A stretch of 18,632 nucleotides of DNA, taken from NCBI GenBank assembly GCA_002329565.1, contig DCTM01000049.1, forward strand, positions 1,539-20,170, read 5' to 3'. This DNA is from Firmicutes bacterium UBA1440 (GTDB lineage: Bacteria; Bacillota; Clostridia; Peptostreptococcales; Anaerovoracaceae). The notes below the pieces were generated by a model that searched no databases, was not told the DNA's origin, and was given only the letters and a program-made list of their open reading frames with translations. Positions within the stretch are counted from its first letter, which is position 1. The number at the start of each line of letters is the position of its first letter. The position numbers and the translations under genes are program-made. Below, in pieces: positions 5,528 through 13,195 of the stretch.

Positions 5528-7060
5528 ATGAGTTATCCTGTATTAAAGGGTGTGGGTTATGCTCTGGTGAACACTCCTGACATGATTGTTCATAACGGAA
5601 CGACCCAGACAACTGAAAAAATCGTCAATCCGGAATCCGAATATCTGAAGGTAATCGGAGATCACATCAGAAAATATGAAGAAGTGCTGAATTATGCACC
5701 TAACCAGGTTTACATCGGCAACATGAAACCGGAAGATTTGAGGGGCATGGAAATGCCTTGGGCAGACAAGGGCGCCAAGACAGCCGAACGTTTCGGAAAA
5801 TTTGGCGAAATCATGCCGCAGGATGAATTTATCCTATTGATGAAGAATGCCGATGCATTTGAACTGGTCGTATTGGAAAAGGAGTTCACTGAGAAGACAA
5901 GAACAAAGCTGGGAGCACATCCGCTCTATGCCAATGAAGCGGCAGAATTGCCGGAAGGTGCGGAACTTTCTGTAATTGAAGCCCTTGTCGCTGACCATGC
6001 GGAAGCTATCTATAACGACGGCAAATTGGTTGGTTGCGTCAAGAGAGCACACGATGTCGATACAAATCTGACAGCACATGTTCTCTTTGAGAACCTGGTG
6101 GTTAAAGCTTCCGGAATCCTGGCGTTTAAACATTTGATTGCAACAAACGGTTTCAACGTCGAAGACGTAGACTACGTTATCGAGTGCTCCGAAGAAGCGT
6201 GCGGAGACATGAATCAGAGAGGCGGCGGCAACTTCGCAAAATCGATTGCAGAGCGCGTAGGTGCAATCAATGCATCCGGCTCCGACACGAGAGGTTTCTG
6301 CGCAGCGCCTGTTCATGCTTTAATCGAAGCCGCGGCACTCGTACAGGCCGGTGTTTATGAAAACGTAGTAGTAGTGGCGGGCGGCGCAACCGCAAAGCTC
6401 GGCATGAACGGCAAGGACCACGTCAAGAAGGGCTTACCGATTCTCGAAGACGTTCTGGGTGCATTCGCATTCATGATTGGTAAGAATGACGGCGTTAATC
6501 CGGTCATTCGTACAGATATTGCGGGAAAACATACAGTCGGCACGGGCTCCTCGCCGCAGGCTGTTATCACATCCCTTGTTGCAGCTCCGCTTGACAGAAA
6601 CGGCATGAAGATAACCGATATTGACAAGTTCTCTGTTGAGATGCAGAACCCGGATATAACAAAACCTGCAGGCGCAGGAGACGTACCGGAAGCGAACTAC
6701 AAGATGATTGCTGCACTATGCGTCAAGAGAGGCGAAATGGAAAGAACGCAAATGGGAGACTTTATCACCAACCACGGAATGATGGGCTGGGCACCGACAC
6801 AGGGACACATCCCTTCGGGTGTGCCGTATCTCGGCTTTGCGCAACACGATCTGACGGAAGGTGACTTAAACAGAGTAATGATCGTCGGCAAGGGCAGTTT
6901 GTTCCTCGGCCGTATGACGGATCTGTTTGATGGTGTTTCTGTAGTCATCGAGAGAAATTCGGGCGTGACAGAAGAAGCATCGAGCGTTTCTCACGAGGAA
7001 GTGAAGAATATGATAGCAGAGGCCATGAAGGACTTCGCAGCATATATGTTAAAGGAATAG
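5528..7060 (+). CDS. grdC: Glycine reductase complex component C subunit beta (GrdC)
   Basis: GrdC is the 510-aa beta subunit of protein C, the acetyl-phosphate-forming module shared by all reductases of this type. It resembles thiolase/FabH condensing enzymes and, with GrdD, converts Se-carboxymethyl-GrdA into an acetyl thioester that is released by phosphate. Visible blocks are the N-terminal LKGVGYALVNTPDMIVHNGTT, a thiolase-like segment SGSDTRGFCAAPVHALIEAA with Cys258 at the place of a nucleophile, VVVAGGATAKLGMNGKDHV, and C-terminal NHGMMGWAPTQGHIPSGVPYLG. The start at 5528 follows GAAAGAGG. It lies just after the intercistronic hairpin and is 9 nt ahead of grdD. Confidence 0.96.
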   Translation: MSYPVLKGVGYALVNTPDMIVHNGTTQTTEKIVNPESEYLKVIGDHIRKYEEVLNYAPNQVYIGNMKPEDLRGMEMPWADKGAKTAERFGKFGEIMPQDEFILLMKNADAFELVVLEKEFTEKTRTKLGAHPLYANEAAELPEGAELSVIEALVADHAEAIYNDGKLVGCVKRAHDVDTNLTAHVLFENLVVKASGILAFKHLIATNGFNVEDVDYVIECSEEACGDMNQRGGGNFAKSIAERVGAINASGSDTRGFCAAPVHALIEAAALVQAGVYENVVVVAGGATAKLGMNGKDHVKKGLPILEDVLGAFAFMIGKNDGVNPVIRTDIAGKHTVGTGSSPQAVITSLVAAPLDRNGMKITDIDKFSVEMQNPDITKPAGAGDVPEANYKMIAALCVKRGEMERTQMGDFITNHGMMGWAPTQGHIPSGVPYLGFAQHDLTEGDLNRVMIVGKGSLFLGRMTDLFDGVSVVIERNSGVTEEASSVSHEEVKNMIAEAMKDFAAYMLKE

Positions 7061-7069
7061 GTAGGAAAA

Positions 7070-8239
7070 ATGATCGATAATAATGTAAAGAAAATGGTCG
7101 GTGAGACCTTTTTGGAAATTGCAGATGCGATTAAAACCGGCCGGTTCCAAGAAAAAGTCAAAGTGGGACTCACAATCCTCGGCAGCGAACACGGTGTCGA
7201 CAACCTGGTGAAAGGCGCCGAGCTTGCGGCGAAGGATGGCAGTGATTTTGATATCGTACTGATCGGACCGAAGGTAGATACTGAGTTGGAAGTTGTTCCT
7301 GCTGAGACCGAGGAAGAAATGTACAAAAAGATGGAGGAACTTCTGGACAAGAACTATATTCAGGCCTGCGTCACTATGCACTATGACTTCCCGGTAGGAG
7401 TATCTACTGTAGGCAAAGTCATCACGCCGGGAAGGGGCAAGGAAATGTTCCTGGCAACGACTACGGGCACGGCATCTGTTCACAGAATGGAGGCTATGGT
7501 CAAGAATGCTCTTTACGGTATAATCATAGCCAAAACTATGGGCGTGGAAGATCCTTCCGTAGGCATTTTGAACCTTGATGGCGCCAGACAGGTTGAGAAA
7601 GCTTTGAAAGAACTCTGCTTTAACGGATACAAGATCAATTTTGCCGAATCGGAGCGTGCGGATGGCGGATCTGTCATGCGCGGTAACGATTTGCTCGGTG
7701 GCGTAGCCGACGTTATGGTTACGGATACTCTCACAGGAAACATTCTCATGAAGGTATTCTCTTCATACACCACAGGAGGCAGCTACGAAGCAATGGGCTA
7801 CGGTTACGGTCCGGGCGTAGGCGAGGATAACGACAGAATCATATTGATTCTATCCCGTGCATCGGGAACACCGGTTGTCGCCAATGCCATCAAATACGCG
7901 GCAAAATTGGTACACGGAAATCTCAAACAGGTTGCCAAAGAAGAGTTTGCCAAGGCAAGAAAAGCTAAGCTCGACGACATTCTTAAATCTCTGACCAAGG
8001 ATGCCGGCAAGTCCAAGAAGGATGACGGAGAGACCGTCGCGGCACCGCCGAAAGAGCCGGTTACCGGTGCAATAGCGGGTGTTGACATCATGGTCCTCGA
8101 GGACGCGGTACAAGAACTCTGGAAAAACGGCATCTATGCCGAGAGCGGCATGGGTTGTACGGGACCTATCGTCAGAGTTGCCGAAGACAAGATCGATACT
8201 GCTCTGCAACTTTTGAAAGATGCAGATTTTGTCAGCTAA
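7070..8239 (+). CDS. grdD: Glycine reductase complex component C subunit alpha (GrdD)
   Basis: GrdD is the 389-aa alpha subunit of protein C, related to PlsX-type phosphate acyltransferases, and releases acetyl phosphate from the acetylated enzyme. The PlsX-like core covers roughly residues 30-300 (GSEHGVDNLVKGAELA, LATTTGTASVHRM, VMVTDTLTGNILMKVFSSYTTGG, GYGYGPGVGEDN). A charged Lys-rich linker (about 300-330) leads to a C-terminal segment with GMGCTGPIV. Cys100 and Cys363 appear to match the two cysteines studied in the E. acidaminophilum protein. The start at 7070 has TAGGAAAA upstream. It is the last grd gene and is followed by a terminator at 8274. Confidence 0.95.
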   Translation: MIDNNVKKMVGETFLEIADAIKTGRFQEKVKVGLTILGSEHGVDNLVKGAELAAKDGSDFDIVLIGPKVDTELEVVPAETEEEMYKKMEELLDKNYIQACVTMHYDFPVGVSTVGKVITPGRGKEMFLATTTGTASVHRMEAMVKNALYGIIIAKTMGVEDPSVGILNLDGARQVEKALKELCFNGYKINFAESERADGGSVMRGNDLLGGVADVMVTDTLTGNILMKVFSSYTTGGSYEAMGYGYGPGVGEDNDRIILILSRASGTPVVANAIKYAAKLVHGNLKQVAKEEFAKARKAKLDDILKSLTKDAGKSKKDDGETVAAPPKEPVTGAIAGVDIMVLEDAVQELWKNGIYAESGMGCTGPIVRVAEDKIDTALQLLKDADFVS

Positions 8240-8273
8240 ATATATCTCCGATTTCTGAGGTTTACACGAAAGG

Positions 8274-8298
8274 CTCGCGGCATTCGCTGCGAGTTTTT
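8274..8298 (+). terminator. Terminator at the end of the grd operon
   Basis: CTCGCGGC (8274-8281) pairs with GCTGCGAG (8286-8293) across an ATTC loop and is followed by five T (8294-8298). It lies 35 nt after the grdD stop and should end the operon. Confidence 0.85.
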
Positions 8299-8331
8299 CA
8301 GGTAGCAGCGATTGATTTATATAAAGACTCC

Positions 8332-8360
8332 TGTGTAGTAAAAATAAAATCGGGTATAAT
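8332..8360 (+). promoter_or_regulatory. Possible promoter of the cupin gene
   Basis: A perfect TATAAT lies at 8355-8360; the -35 at 17 nt spacing (TGTGTA, 8332-8337) is a weak match. A start near 8367 would leave a ~68-nt leader. Confidence 0.4.
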
Positions 8361-8434
8361 GAAAGTATCTGTATGAGATAATTCTTCTCAAAACAGCGCG
8401 TTTGCCGCATGAGGCGTCGACAAGGAGGGAAAAA

Positions 8435-8779
8435 ATGGAAAAATATATTAAGAATTTGGAGCACGAGCAGATTTTGTCTCTTGCCGATTCTGTATCTTAT
8501 CTGCCGGGGCAGATAGTAAGCAAGACGCTTGCACAGAACGATCACCGCAGTTTGACCCTGTTCGCATTCGACAAGGGGGAGGAGATCAGCACCCACGAAT
8601 CGGATGGTGACGCGATGGTAATTGCTTTGGACGGCAAGGGTAAACTGACCGTCGGTGGCAAGGAGCACATTGTTTCTGCCGGTGATACCCTGATTATGCC
8701 TGCAAAAGTACCGCATGCCGTCTTTGCCGAAGAACAGTTTAAAATGTTCCTGATTGTTATCTTCCCGGATAAACGCTGA
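8435..8779 (+). CDS. Small single-domain cupin protein
   Basis: This is a 114-aa single-domain cupin, a small beta-barrel that usually binds a metal through a few His/Glu residues. The first cupin motif is degenerate (ISTHESDGDAMVIALDGKGKL, with one His and an Asp at the usual ligand places). The second is clearer (AGDTLIMPAKVPHAVFA). It is cytosolic, with no signal peptide. The start at 8435 follows AAGGAGGG; an in-frame TTG at 8402 would overlap the ribosome site. It lies after the grd terminator but has its own TATAAT box, so it is probably a separate unit. The substrate and role are unknown; such cupins range from small-molecule binding to isomerase or dioxygenase activity. Confidence 0.88.
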   Translation: MEKYIKNLEHEQILSLADSVSYLPGQIVSKTLAQNDHRSLTLFAFDKGEEISTHESDGDAMVIALDGKGKLTVGGKEHIVSAGDTLIMPAKVPHAVFAEEQFKMFLIVIFPDKR

Positions 8780-8863
8780 GCAAATAATAATTCCGGACAA
8801 TAATCGGCGATTTCAATCCTTACGGCTTTTGTAAGAGGGAATAGTTTTACAGAGGACAACTCT

Positions 8864-8898
8864 AAAAAACCCCGACTGTATTTTATACGGTCGGGGTT
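8864..8898 (-). terminator. Terminator of the FIST gene (also between convergent genes)
   Basis: AACCCCGAC (8868-8876) and GTCGGGGTT (8890-8898) form a 9-bp stem with inner GTAT/ATAC pairs. Read on the minus strand it is followed by a run of T (complement of the A run at 8864-8869), so it ends the FIST gene. On the plus strand it lacks a T run but could still slow transcription from the cupin gene. Confidence 0.8.
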
Positions 8899-8921
8899 GA
8901 CTGTTTGAGAGAATCGGGGCT

Positions 8922-10082
8922 TTAGGCTTCACCTATCAGCAGTGTTACGAAGGTAGTATCGTGAAAGCGTGGGACCGTGCCCTTTTCAATAGGACAAAGC
9001 TCTCCGAACGAATAAAAACCGGCAAAAGGAATGTCGTTTAAATATTCATGTACGATTTCTGTCTCATGCACTGTCTCGCCTTCAAGCACTGTTTTGCGTC
9101 TTGCAGAGGAAAACACAAGAGCTGCCGCAGGTTTGGTGCCGGGATAAGCTTCAATCGCATCGCGCAGAGAGCTGTTGCAGGAAGCGATGACAGACGTCTT
9201 ATCCGTCACGCCGATTTGTATCCAAGCGTCGTCTGCCACACTGCCGTTAAGGCTTATACTGCCGAGTTTTGGGTCTACGGAATTCACTCGGCGTAAGCAG
9301 AACCCTTTGAGACCTTCCTCAAATATGGCGCAGCAATAAGTCATAAATTGGCTGTATCCTTCTCCTACAGTGCGTTCAAAGAAAGCCAGGGCGTGGTCAT
9401 TCTCAATTCTGTACAGTACATATCTGGCAAAAGATGTGATCTTTGCCTTGGCCGCCAAAGGAGCATATCCTCCTTGTGCTTGGAATGAAAAACAAACCGG
9501 CCCGGCGAAAAGGAGTATTACGGCACTGTCGGTAAGAATTTCATCATTGTAAAATTGATAGGCAGTACGTTGCTTGGGATGTTCGGCAGCCGCTGCACCG
9601 ATCAACGGAAAAGCTTCACCGAGTTGCGCCGCTATACCGAAGTCGACATCAGAAGCACCGATGTCCGTAGGATCAGAGAAGATAATCGCGAAACGTTCAT
9701 TTCCGCGCTGTTGTTTCATACGTGAGTATGCACTGCGGGCTGCTTCCATGCCGGCTTCGCGGCTGTGTGCATGTAAATCTCTGCCGACACCGGCATGAAT
9801 TTCAATCATATCGCTGACGAAGACCATCAGGACAACTGAATGATCGCAAAAGCCGTTGACAGATGACATCTCTCCGTCTGAGGTGCAACCGACGAGTTCC
9901 ATTCCGGGCAAAGCTTTGCGGATATAGGTGATAATCTGTGAATGGTCGAAGTTTGTCGTGCAAAGTAAAATGCCGGCTTTCGGAATCGTGTCGCCAATTG
10001 AGGTTTGAATTTGCATTAAAATCTCTTGCACAGCCTCTTTGGCAGACGGATTTTCACTTTGGCCAACAGCTGTCTTAAACAT
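8922..10082 (-). CDS. FIST N- and C-terminal domain sensor protein
   Basis: The product (~386 aa) has the FIST N domain followed by the FIST C domain, a sensory module thought to bind small ligands such as amino acids. Family marks are the N-terminal MFKTAVGQS, LVGCTSDGEM near residue 65, SDPTDIGASDVDFG and GAAAAEHPK in the middle, and the C-terminal GFYSFGELCPIEKG. It has no output domain, transmembrane helix or signal peptide, so it is a stand-alone sensor that probably acts through a partner. Three in-frame ATGs occur at 10091, 10088 and 10082; the last is chosen because AAAGGA (10092-10097) is then 9 nt away. It is not co-oriented with the grd genes. Confidence 0.9.
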   Translation of the reverse strand: MFKTAVGQSENPSAKEAVQEILMQIQTSIGDTIPKAGILLCTTNFDHSQIITYIRKALPGMELVGCTSDGEMSSVNGFCDHSVVLMVFVSDMIEIHAGVGRDLHAHSREAGMEAARSAYSRMKQQRGNERFAIIFSDPTDIGASDVDFGIAAQLGEAFPLIGAAAAEHPKQRTAYQFYNDEILTDSAVILLFAGPVCFSFQAQGGYAPLAAKAKITSFARYVLYRIENDHALAFFERTVGEGYSQFMTYCCAIFEEGLKGFCLRRVNSVDPKLGSISLNGSVADDAWIQIGVTDKTSVIASCNSSLRDAIEAYPGTKPAAALVFSSARRKTVLEGETVHETEIVHEYLNDIPFAGFYSFGELCPIEKGTVPRFHDTTFVTLLIGEA

Positions 10083-10136
10083 AGGCATCATTCCTTTCGT
10101 TGAATGGTACGTAAGTTACCTGAAAATGTTAATATT

Positions 10137-10165
10137 AATATAACATAAGTTCTGAATTCCCGCAA
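10137..10165 (-). promoter_or_regulatory. Possible promoter of the FIST gene
   Basis: On the minus strand, TTGCGG (complement of 10160-10165), 17 nt and TATATT (complement of 10137-10142) fit a vegetative promoter, giving a short leader of about 45 nt before the FIST start. Confidence 0.4.
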
Positions 10166-10213
10166 TTTATAATATAAGTGTATATACAATATCTTATCTT
10201 ATGGTGAATCCAA

Positions 10214-10239
10214 AAGCCCGTCGAAAGCTTAACGGGTTT
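10214..10239 (-). terminator. Terminator after the DUF6506-like gene
   Basis: AAGCCCGT (10214-10221) pairs with ACGGGTTT (10232-10239) over a 10-nt loop. Read on the minus strand the stem is followed by four T, ending the gene at 10331-10636 before the FIST gene. Confidence 0.55.
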
Positions 10240-10330
10240 GGTTTATGAACTAAAATGTGATAATTGCAGAAACGGGGATTATAATCTTGTAACGTGCAGT
10301 CTCTCCGCGCGCAATTGGCGGGAGGTGTAA

Positions 10331-10636
10331 TTATTTCGAGTGGGAGAAGAACGCTGCAAACAGAGGATCCTGCTCGGGCTTATGCGTGACGTAGCCGATG
10401 GGGATTTTATTGTGGGTCAGTTCAATCAGCCTTTGTGCACCCTCTTCGCCGAATGCACCGCAGAGCTCGACTGCACCGACACCCTCTTGCTCCAACGCGA
10501 GCAGCTTGTCACATGCTTCGTCGAAATTTCTGACCGTAAAGATATAGCTAATGCCCTTTTCTGTCTCAAAGACGGCTTGATGCACCGACGGGTCAAACTG
10601 CGGTCCCATCAATAGAAATGCGAATTTTTTCTTCAT
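10331..10636 (-). CDS. Small conserved protein, DUF6506-like
   Basis: The product is 101 aa, begins MKKKFAFLLMGPQFDPSVH and contains GISYIFTVRNFDEACDK, GVGAVELCGAFGEEGAQRL and GYVTHKPEQDPLF. I recognise this pattern as that of the small DUF6506 family, which has no known function; the assignment is from memory of the family's consensus. There is no signal peptide and the protein looks cytosolic with a mixed alpha/beta fold. The start at 10636 has AGGAGG 8 nt upstream; the in-frame ATGs before it are too close to or upstream of that site. It has a strong promoter of its own and is transcribed divergently from the flavoprotein gene. Confidence 0.82.
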   Translation of the reverse strand: MKKKFAFLLMGPQFDPSVHQAVFETEKGISYIFTVRNFDEACDKLLALEQEGVGAVELCGAFGEEGAQRLIELTHNKIPIGYVTHKPEQDPLFAAFFSHSK

Positions 10637-10660
10637 GCACATATCCTCCTTTTGCATACA

Positions 10661-10689
10661 AGTATAGTACGGGGGAAATTTTGTGTCAA
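10661..10689 (-). promoter_or_regulatory. Promoter of the DUF6506-like gene
   Basis: On the minus strand TTGACA (complement of 10684-10689), a 17-nt spacer and TATACT (complement of 10661-10666) give a near-perfect vegetative promoter about 25 nt upstream of the start codon. Confidence 0.75.
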
Positions 10690-10707
10690 TGCGCGCCGCT
10701 GCTTGTA

Positions 10708-10736
10708 TTGTGGCAAGGTCTGTTTTGCTGTATAAT
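10708..10736 (+). promoter_or_regulatory. Promoter of the flavoprotein gene
   Basis: TTGTGG (10708-10713), 17 nt and TATAAT (10731-10736) lie about 70 nt before the start codon. The -35 box is 18 bp from that of the divergent promoter. Confidence 0.6.
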
Positions 10737-10806
10737 ACAGATAATATTTGGCAGATTATGATCGGAGCCGGCGCAGCGGGCTCCGGGGGAAGGGAGAATT
10801 GAAATC

Positions 10807-11427
10807 ATGAAGGTATTACTGATTAACGGAAGTCCGCGAGAACACGGCTGCACGTTTACCGCGCTTTCGGAAGTGGAAAAAATACTGCATAAGCATGAAA
10901 TAGAAACGGAGATCCTCTATCTCGGCAAGGGCCCGATTGTAGGATGCACGGCGTGCCGCTCCTGCGGCAAGACGGGCGTCTGTGTCTTTGATGATATCGT
11001 AAACGAGACGGCTGCACGCCTTGATACATTCGATGCAATCGTTATCGGCTCACCCGTTTACTATGCGGGCCCGAACGGACAGTTGACTGCATTCTTGGAT
11101 CGACTGTTTTTCTCTGCGGGCGATCACATGGCGGGCAAGTTAGGGGCGAGCGTTGTCTCCTGTCGTCGCGGCGGTTCCACGGCTGCCTTTGACAGGCTGA
11201 ACAAGTATTTCACGATCTCCAATATGCCGATCGTTTCCTCACAGTATTGGAATCAGGTACACGGCCACACGCCGGAGGATGTCATGCAAGACAAAGAGGG
11301 GTTGCAGATCATGCGCACCCTCGGTGAAAACATGGCTTGGCTGCTCAAGTGCATCGACTGCGCGCGCAGGAACGGTGTGCCGGAGCCGGAGTATGAACCG
11401 GGCGTGGCAACGAACTTCATCAGATAA
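10807..11427 (+). CDS. Iron-sulfur flavoprotein / NADPH-dependent FMN reductase family
   Basis: The product is a 206-aa flavodoxin-fold protein. MKVLLINGSPREHGCTF is the FMN phosphate-binding loop and IVIGSPVYYAGPNGQLTAFLDRL is the second FMN-contacting block. Between them Cys47, Cys50, Cys53 and Cys59 form a CX2CX2CX5C motif, as in archaeal and clostridial iron-sulfur flavoproteins that carry a [4Fe-4S] cluster next to FMN. Such proteins pass electrons from ferredoxin to small acceptors, often oxygen or peroxide. The physiological partner here is unknown. The start at 10807 has a G-rich GGGAG site about 9 nt upstream. It is a single-gene unit ended by the hairpin at 11471. Confidence 0.9.
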   Translation: MKVLLINGSPREHGCTFTALSEVEKILHKHEIETEILYLGKGPIVGCTACRSCGKTGVCVFDDIVNETAARLDTFDAIVIGSPVYYAGPNGQLTAFLDRLFFSAGDHMAGKLGASVVSCRRGGSTAAFDRLNKYFTISNMPIVSSQYWNQVHGHTPEDVMQDKEGLQIMRTLGENMAWLLKCIDCARRNGVPEPEYEPGVATNFIR

Positions 11428-11470
11428 TTTGAGTGGAAAAAGAAAAGATCAGATAAAAAAGAACATAAAA

Positions 11471-11500
11471 AACATCGGGAATTTCGATCCCGATGTTTTT
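11471..11500 (+). terminator. Terminator between convergent genes
   Basis: AACATCGGGA (11471-11480) pairs with TCCCGATGTT (11488-11497), followed by T to 11500. Read on the minus strand an A-to-T run also follows, so it can end both the flavoprotein gene and the glutamate synthase-like gene. Confidence 0.85.
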
Positions 11501-11536
11501 ATGTGTTCTGCCGGAACAGGTGCGCACTTGCTCTTG

Positions 11537-13039
11537 TTACAGCAAATCGGCTGCGGCCTGTGTGAGCGGGATCAGATCCGCTCTGTTGAAATAGGAAATA
11601 TCGAACTTGCGGTTGAGCGCACCGAAGTGCCTGACGCCGAAAGCAATCTTGTTCAGGTAAGAAAAGACGCCGATCGCGCCCGGCGGAAAATCGTTGGCCT
11701 GCTTACCGTAGAGGGCGCGCAGATCGGGCAGATCCGCGAAGATCTCCTGTACGGTGGTGCCGTACTGTGCGAGGTGTGCAGGGACATTACCCGCGGCGAT
11801 GGCCGCTCCCGTATTCTTGGCGCTCATCGCCGCAGCCATGGTTGCACGGCAGAGGCCGACCGCCTTAACGTGACCGTCGCCCAGTGCCAACGCCTTAAAG
11901 ACACCGTCCTCGGCAGTCAATCCACCCGTGACGGCGATGGCGGGGAGCGTCAGCCCCTCGGCCTGCAGAAAACGCGCGATGTGAACGACGTGACTTTCGA
12001 GGACGACCGTCGGCAGGCACCATTCGTTCATCATCTTACAAGGGCTGTAGCCGCTGCCGCCGCCGGCACCGTCGAATGTGACCATATCGACGTGGTTTTT
12101 GGCGGCGATACGCAGTACGCGCTGCATGTCGATCGGATCAAAGCCCGCCATCTTAAAATAGACGTTCTTCATGCCGAGCGCACGCAGTTCGGCGAGACGT
12201 CTTTCAAAAAATTCCTCGTCCCAGAGCGGCAGGCGTCCGTACATGTTGAAATTCGGACAAATCTCATCGGCGTAGGCTTGTTGCACCTCCGGCGACGATG
12301 GATCGGGATATACGAGGAAACCCATCTTCTGCTTTTGCAATGCTTCCTCGAGGCCGGAGAGCCGGTTGACGGGTTGCGTCCCCTTGGCGGACTGGCCGAA
12401 TTTGAATTCGATCGCCTCTGCACCGTACTTTTGAATGGCGATCTCGGGCACGCCGAGCATGTCATCTTCGACGTTGCATTGTGGCACGATCTGTCCGTAG
12501 CCACGGTAATATTTGCGAAAGACGGCGACAATCTCCCCGAGGAAGGGGAAGTCGACGATCTTTCCGTTTTCGATCTTTAACTGTTTATCCTTGCTCTTGG
12601 CATCTTCACCGACCATGCAGGTGACGCCCGCCATGGCGGCGCCCGCAAAGTAGTCCTGCCAGTTGAGCTTGATCAGCGCCGGCAGAATAACCGGCATTGC
12701 CATTTTGACCTTATGCAGCGTACCGTATTCGACCCCGAGGTTAACGTTGTAAATTGCAGCCGACTCATACGTGGCCTCTGCACCCGCAGCGCCGAAGACA
12801 CGGCCATTGATATTGAAGTGTGAGTAGTCCAAAGGGTAGACCTTTTCGGACGCGATTTGATTGGTACCGGTCGTGGTCGGATATACCGTCTTTGCACCCA
12901 AGACCGCCGCGAGTCCCAGCTCGCACGGCCCGGGGCAGCCTTCCTCGCAGAGGGAGCACATGCCCGAGACAGGAGAAATAAATTTGCTCCTGTTCTGCGT
13001 GGCAGCAAAGCCCGAAGAGAGTGTTGGTGAATAAGACAT
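11537..13039 (-). CDS. FMN-binding glutamate synthase-like protein with N-terminal four-Cys motif
   Basis: The product is 500 aa. Its main domain is the FMN-binding synthase domain of the glutamate synthase large subunit, a TIM barrel: MVTFDGAGGGSGYSP (residues ~330-345) and LPAIAVTGGLTAEDGVFKALALGDG are FMN and phosphate-binding blocks. It lacks the glutaminase domain and the GXGXG domain. It also lacks the CX5CX4-5C 3Fe-4S motif with CPVG that normal glutamate synthases carry after AVG; here the region reads VGLCRATMAAAM. Instead Cys28, Cys31, Cys35 and Cys39 form CX2CX3CX3C near the N terminus and may hold an FeS cluster. The start at 13039 follows AAGGAGG. The reaction is unknown; glutamate synthesis itself is not assured. 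Confidence 0.86.
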   Translation of the reverse strand: MSYSPTLSSGFAATQNRSKFISPVSGMCSLCEEGCPGPCELGLAAVLGAKTVYPTTTGTNQIASEKVYPLDYSHFNINGRVFGAAGAEATYESAAIYNVNLGVEYGTLHKVKMAMPVILPALIKLNWQDYFAGAAMAGVTCMVGEDAKSKDKQLKIENGKIVDFPFLGEIVAVFRKYYRGYGQIVPQCNVEDDMLGVPEIAIQKYGAEAIEFKFGQSAKGTQPVNRLSGLEEALQKQKMGFLVYPDPSSPEVQQAYADEICPNFNMYGRLPLWDEEFFERRLAELRALGMKNVYFKMAGFDPIDMQRVLRIAAKNHVDMVTFDGAGGGSGYSPCKMMNEWCLPTVVLESHVVHIARFLQAEGLTLPAIAVTGGLTAEDGVFKALALGDGHVKAVGLCRATMAAAMSAKNTGAAIAAGNVPAHLAQYGTTVQEIFADLPDLRALYGKQANDFPPGAIGVFSYLNKIAFGVRHFGALNRKFDISYFNRADLIPLTQAAADLL

Positions 13040-13195
13040 GGTTCTAACCTCCTTATAATGTTGCATTCCGGAGGCTGCAATACCGTTGCGTAAGGCGGTA
13101 TCAATTGCAGTTTTCGGAACAAGAGAAACAACCTTTGGGTTCAGTGTACCATATATTTCCGCAAAACTCTATATTTTGAAAAAATTCCGGTGCTG

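Noticed and set aside
7850..8800. Long open frame (316 codons) on the minus strand
   Set aside because: It lies opposite grdD, the grd terminator and the cupin gene; these are better supported.
11279..12580. Long open frame (433 codons) on the plus strand
   Set aside because: It lies opposite the glutamate synthase-like gene, has no ribosome site and crosses a terminator; its residues do not resemble a protein family.
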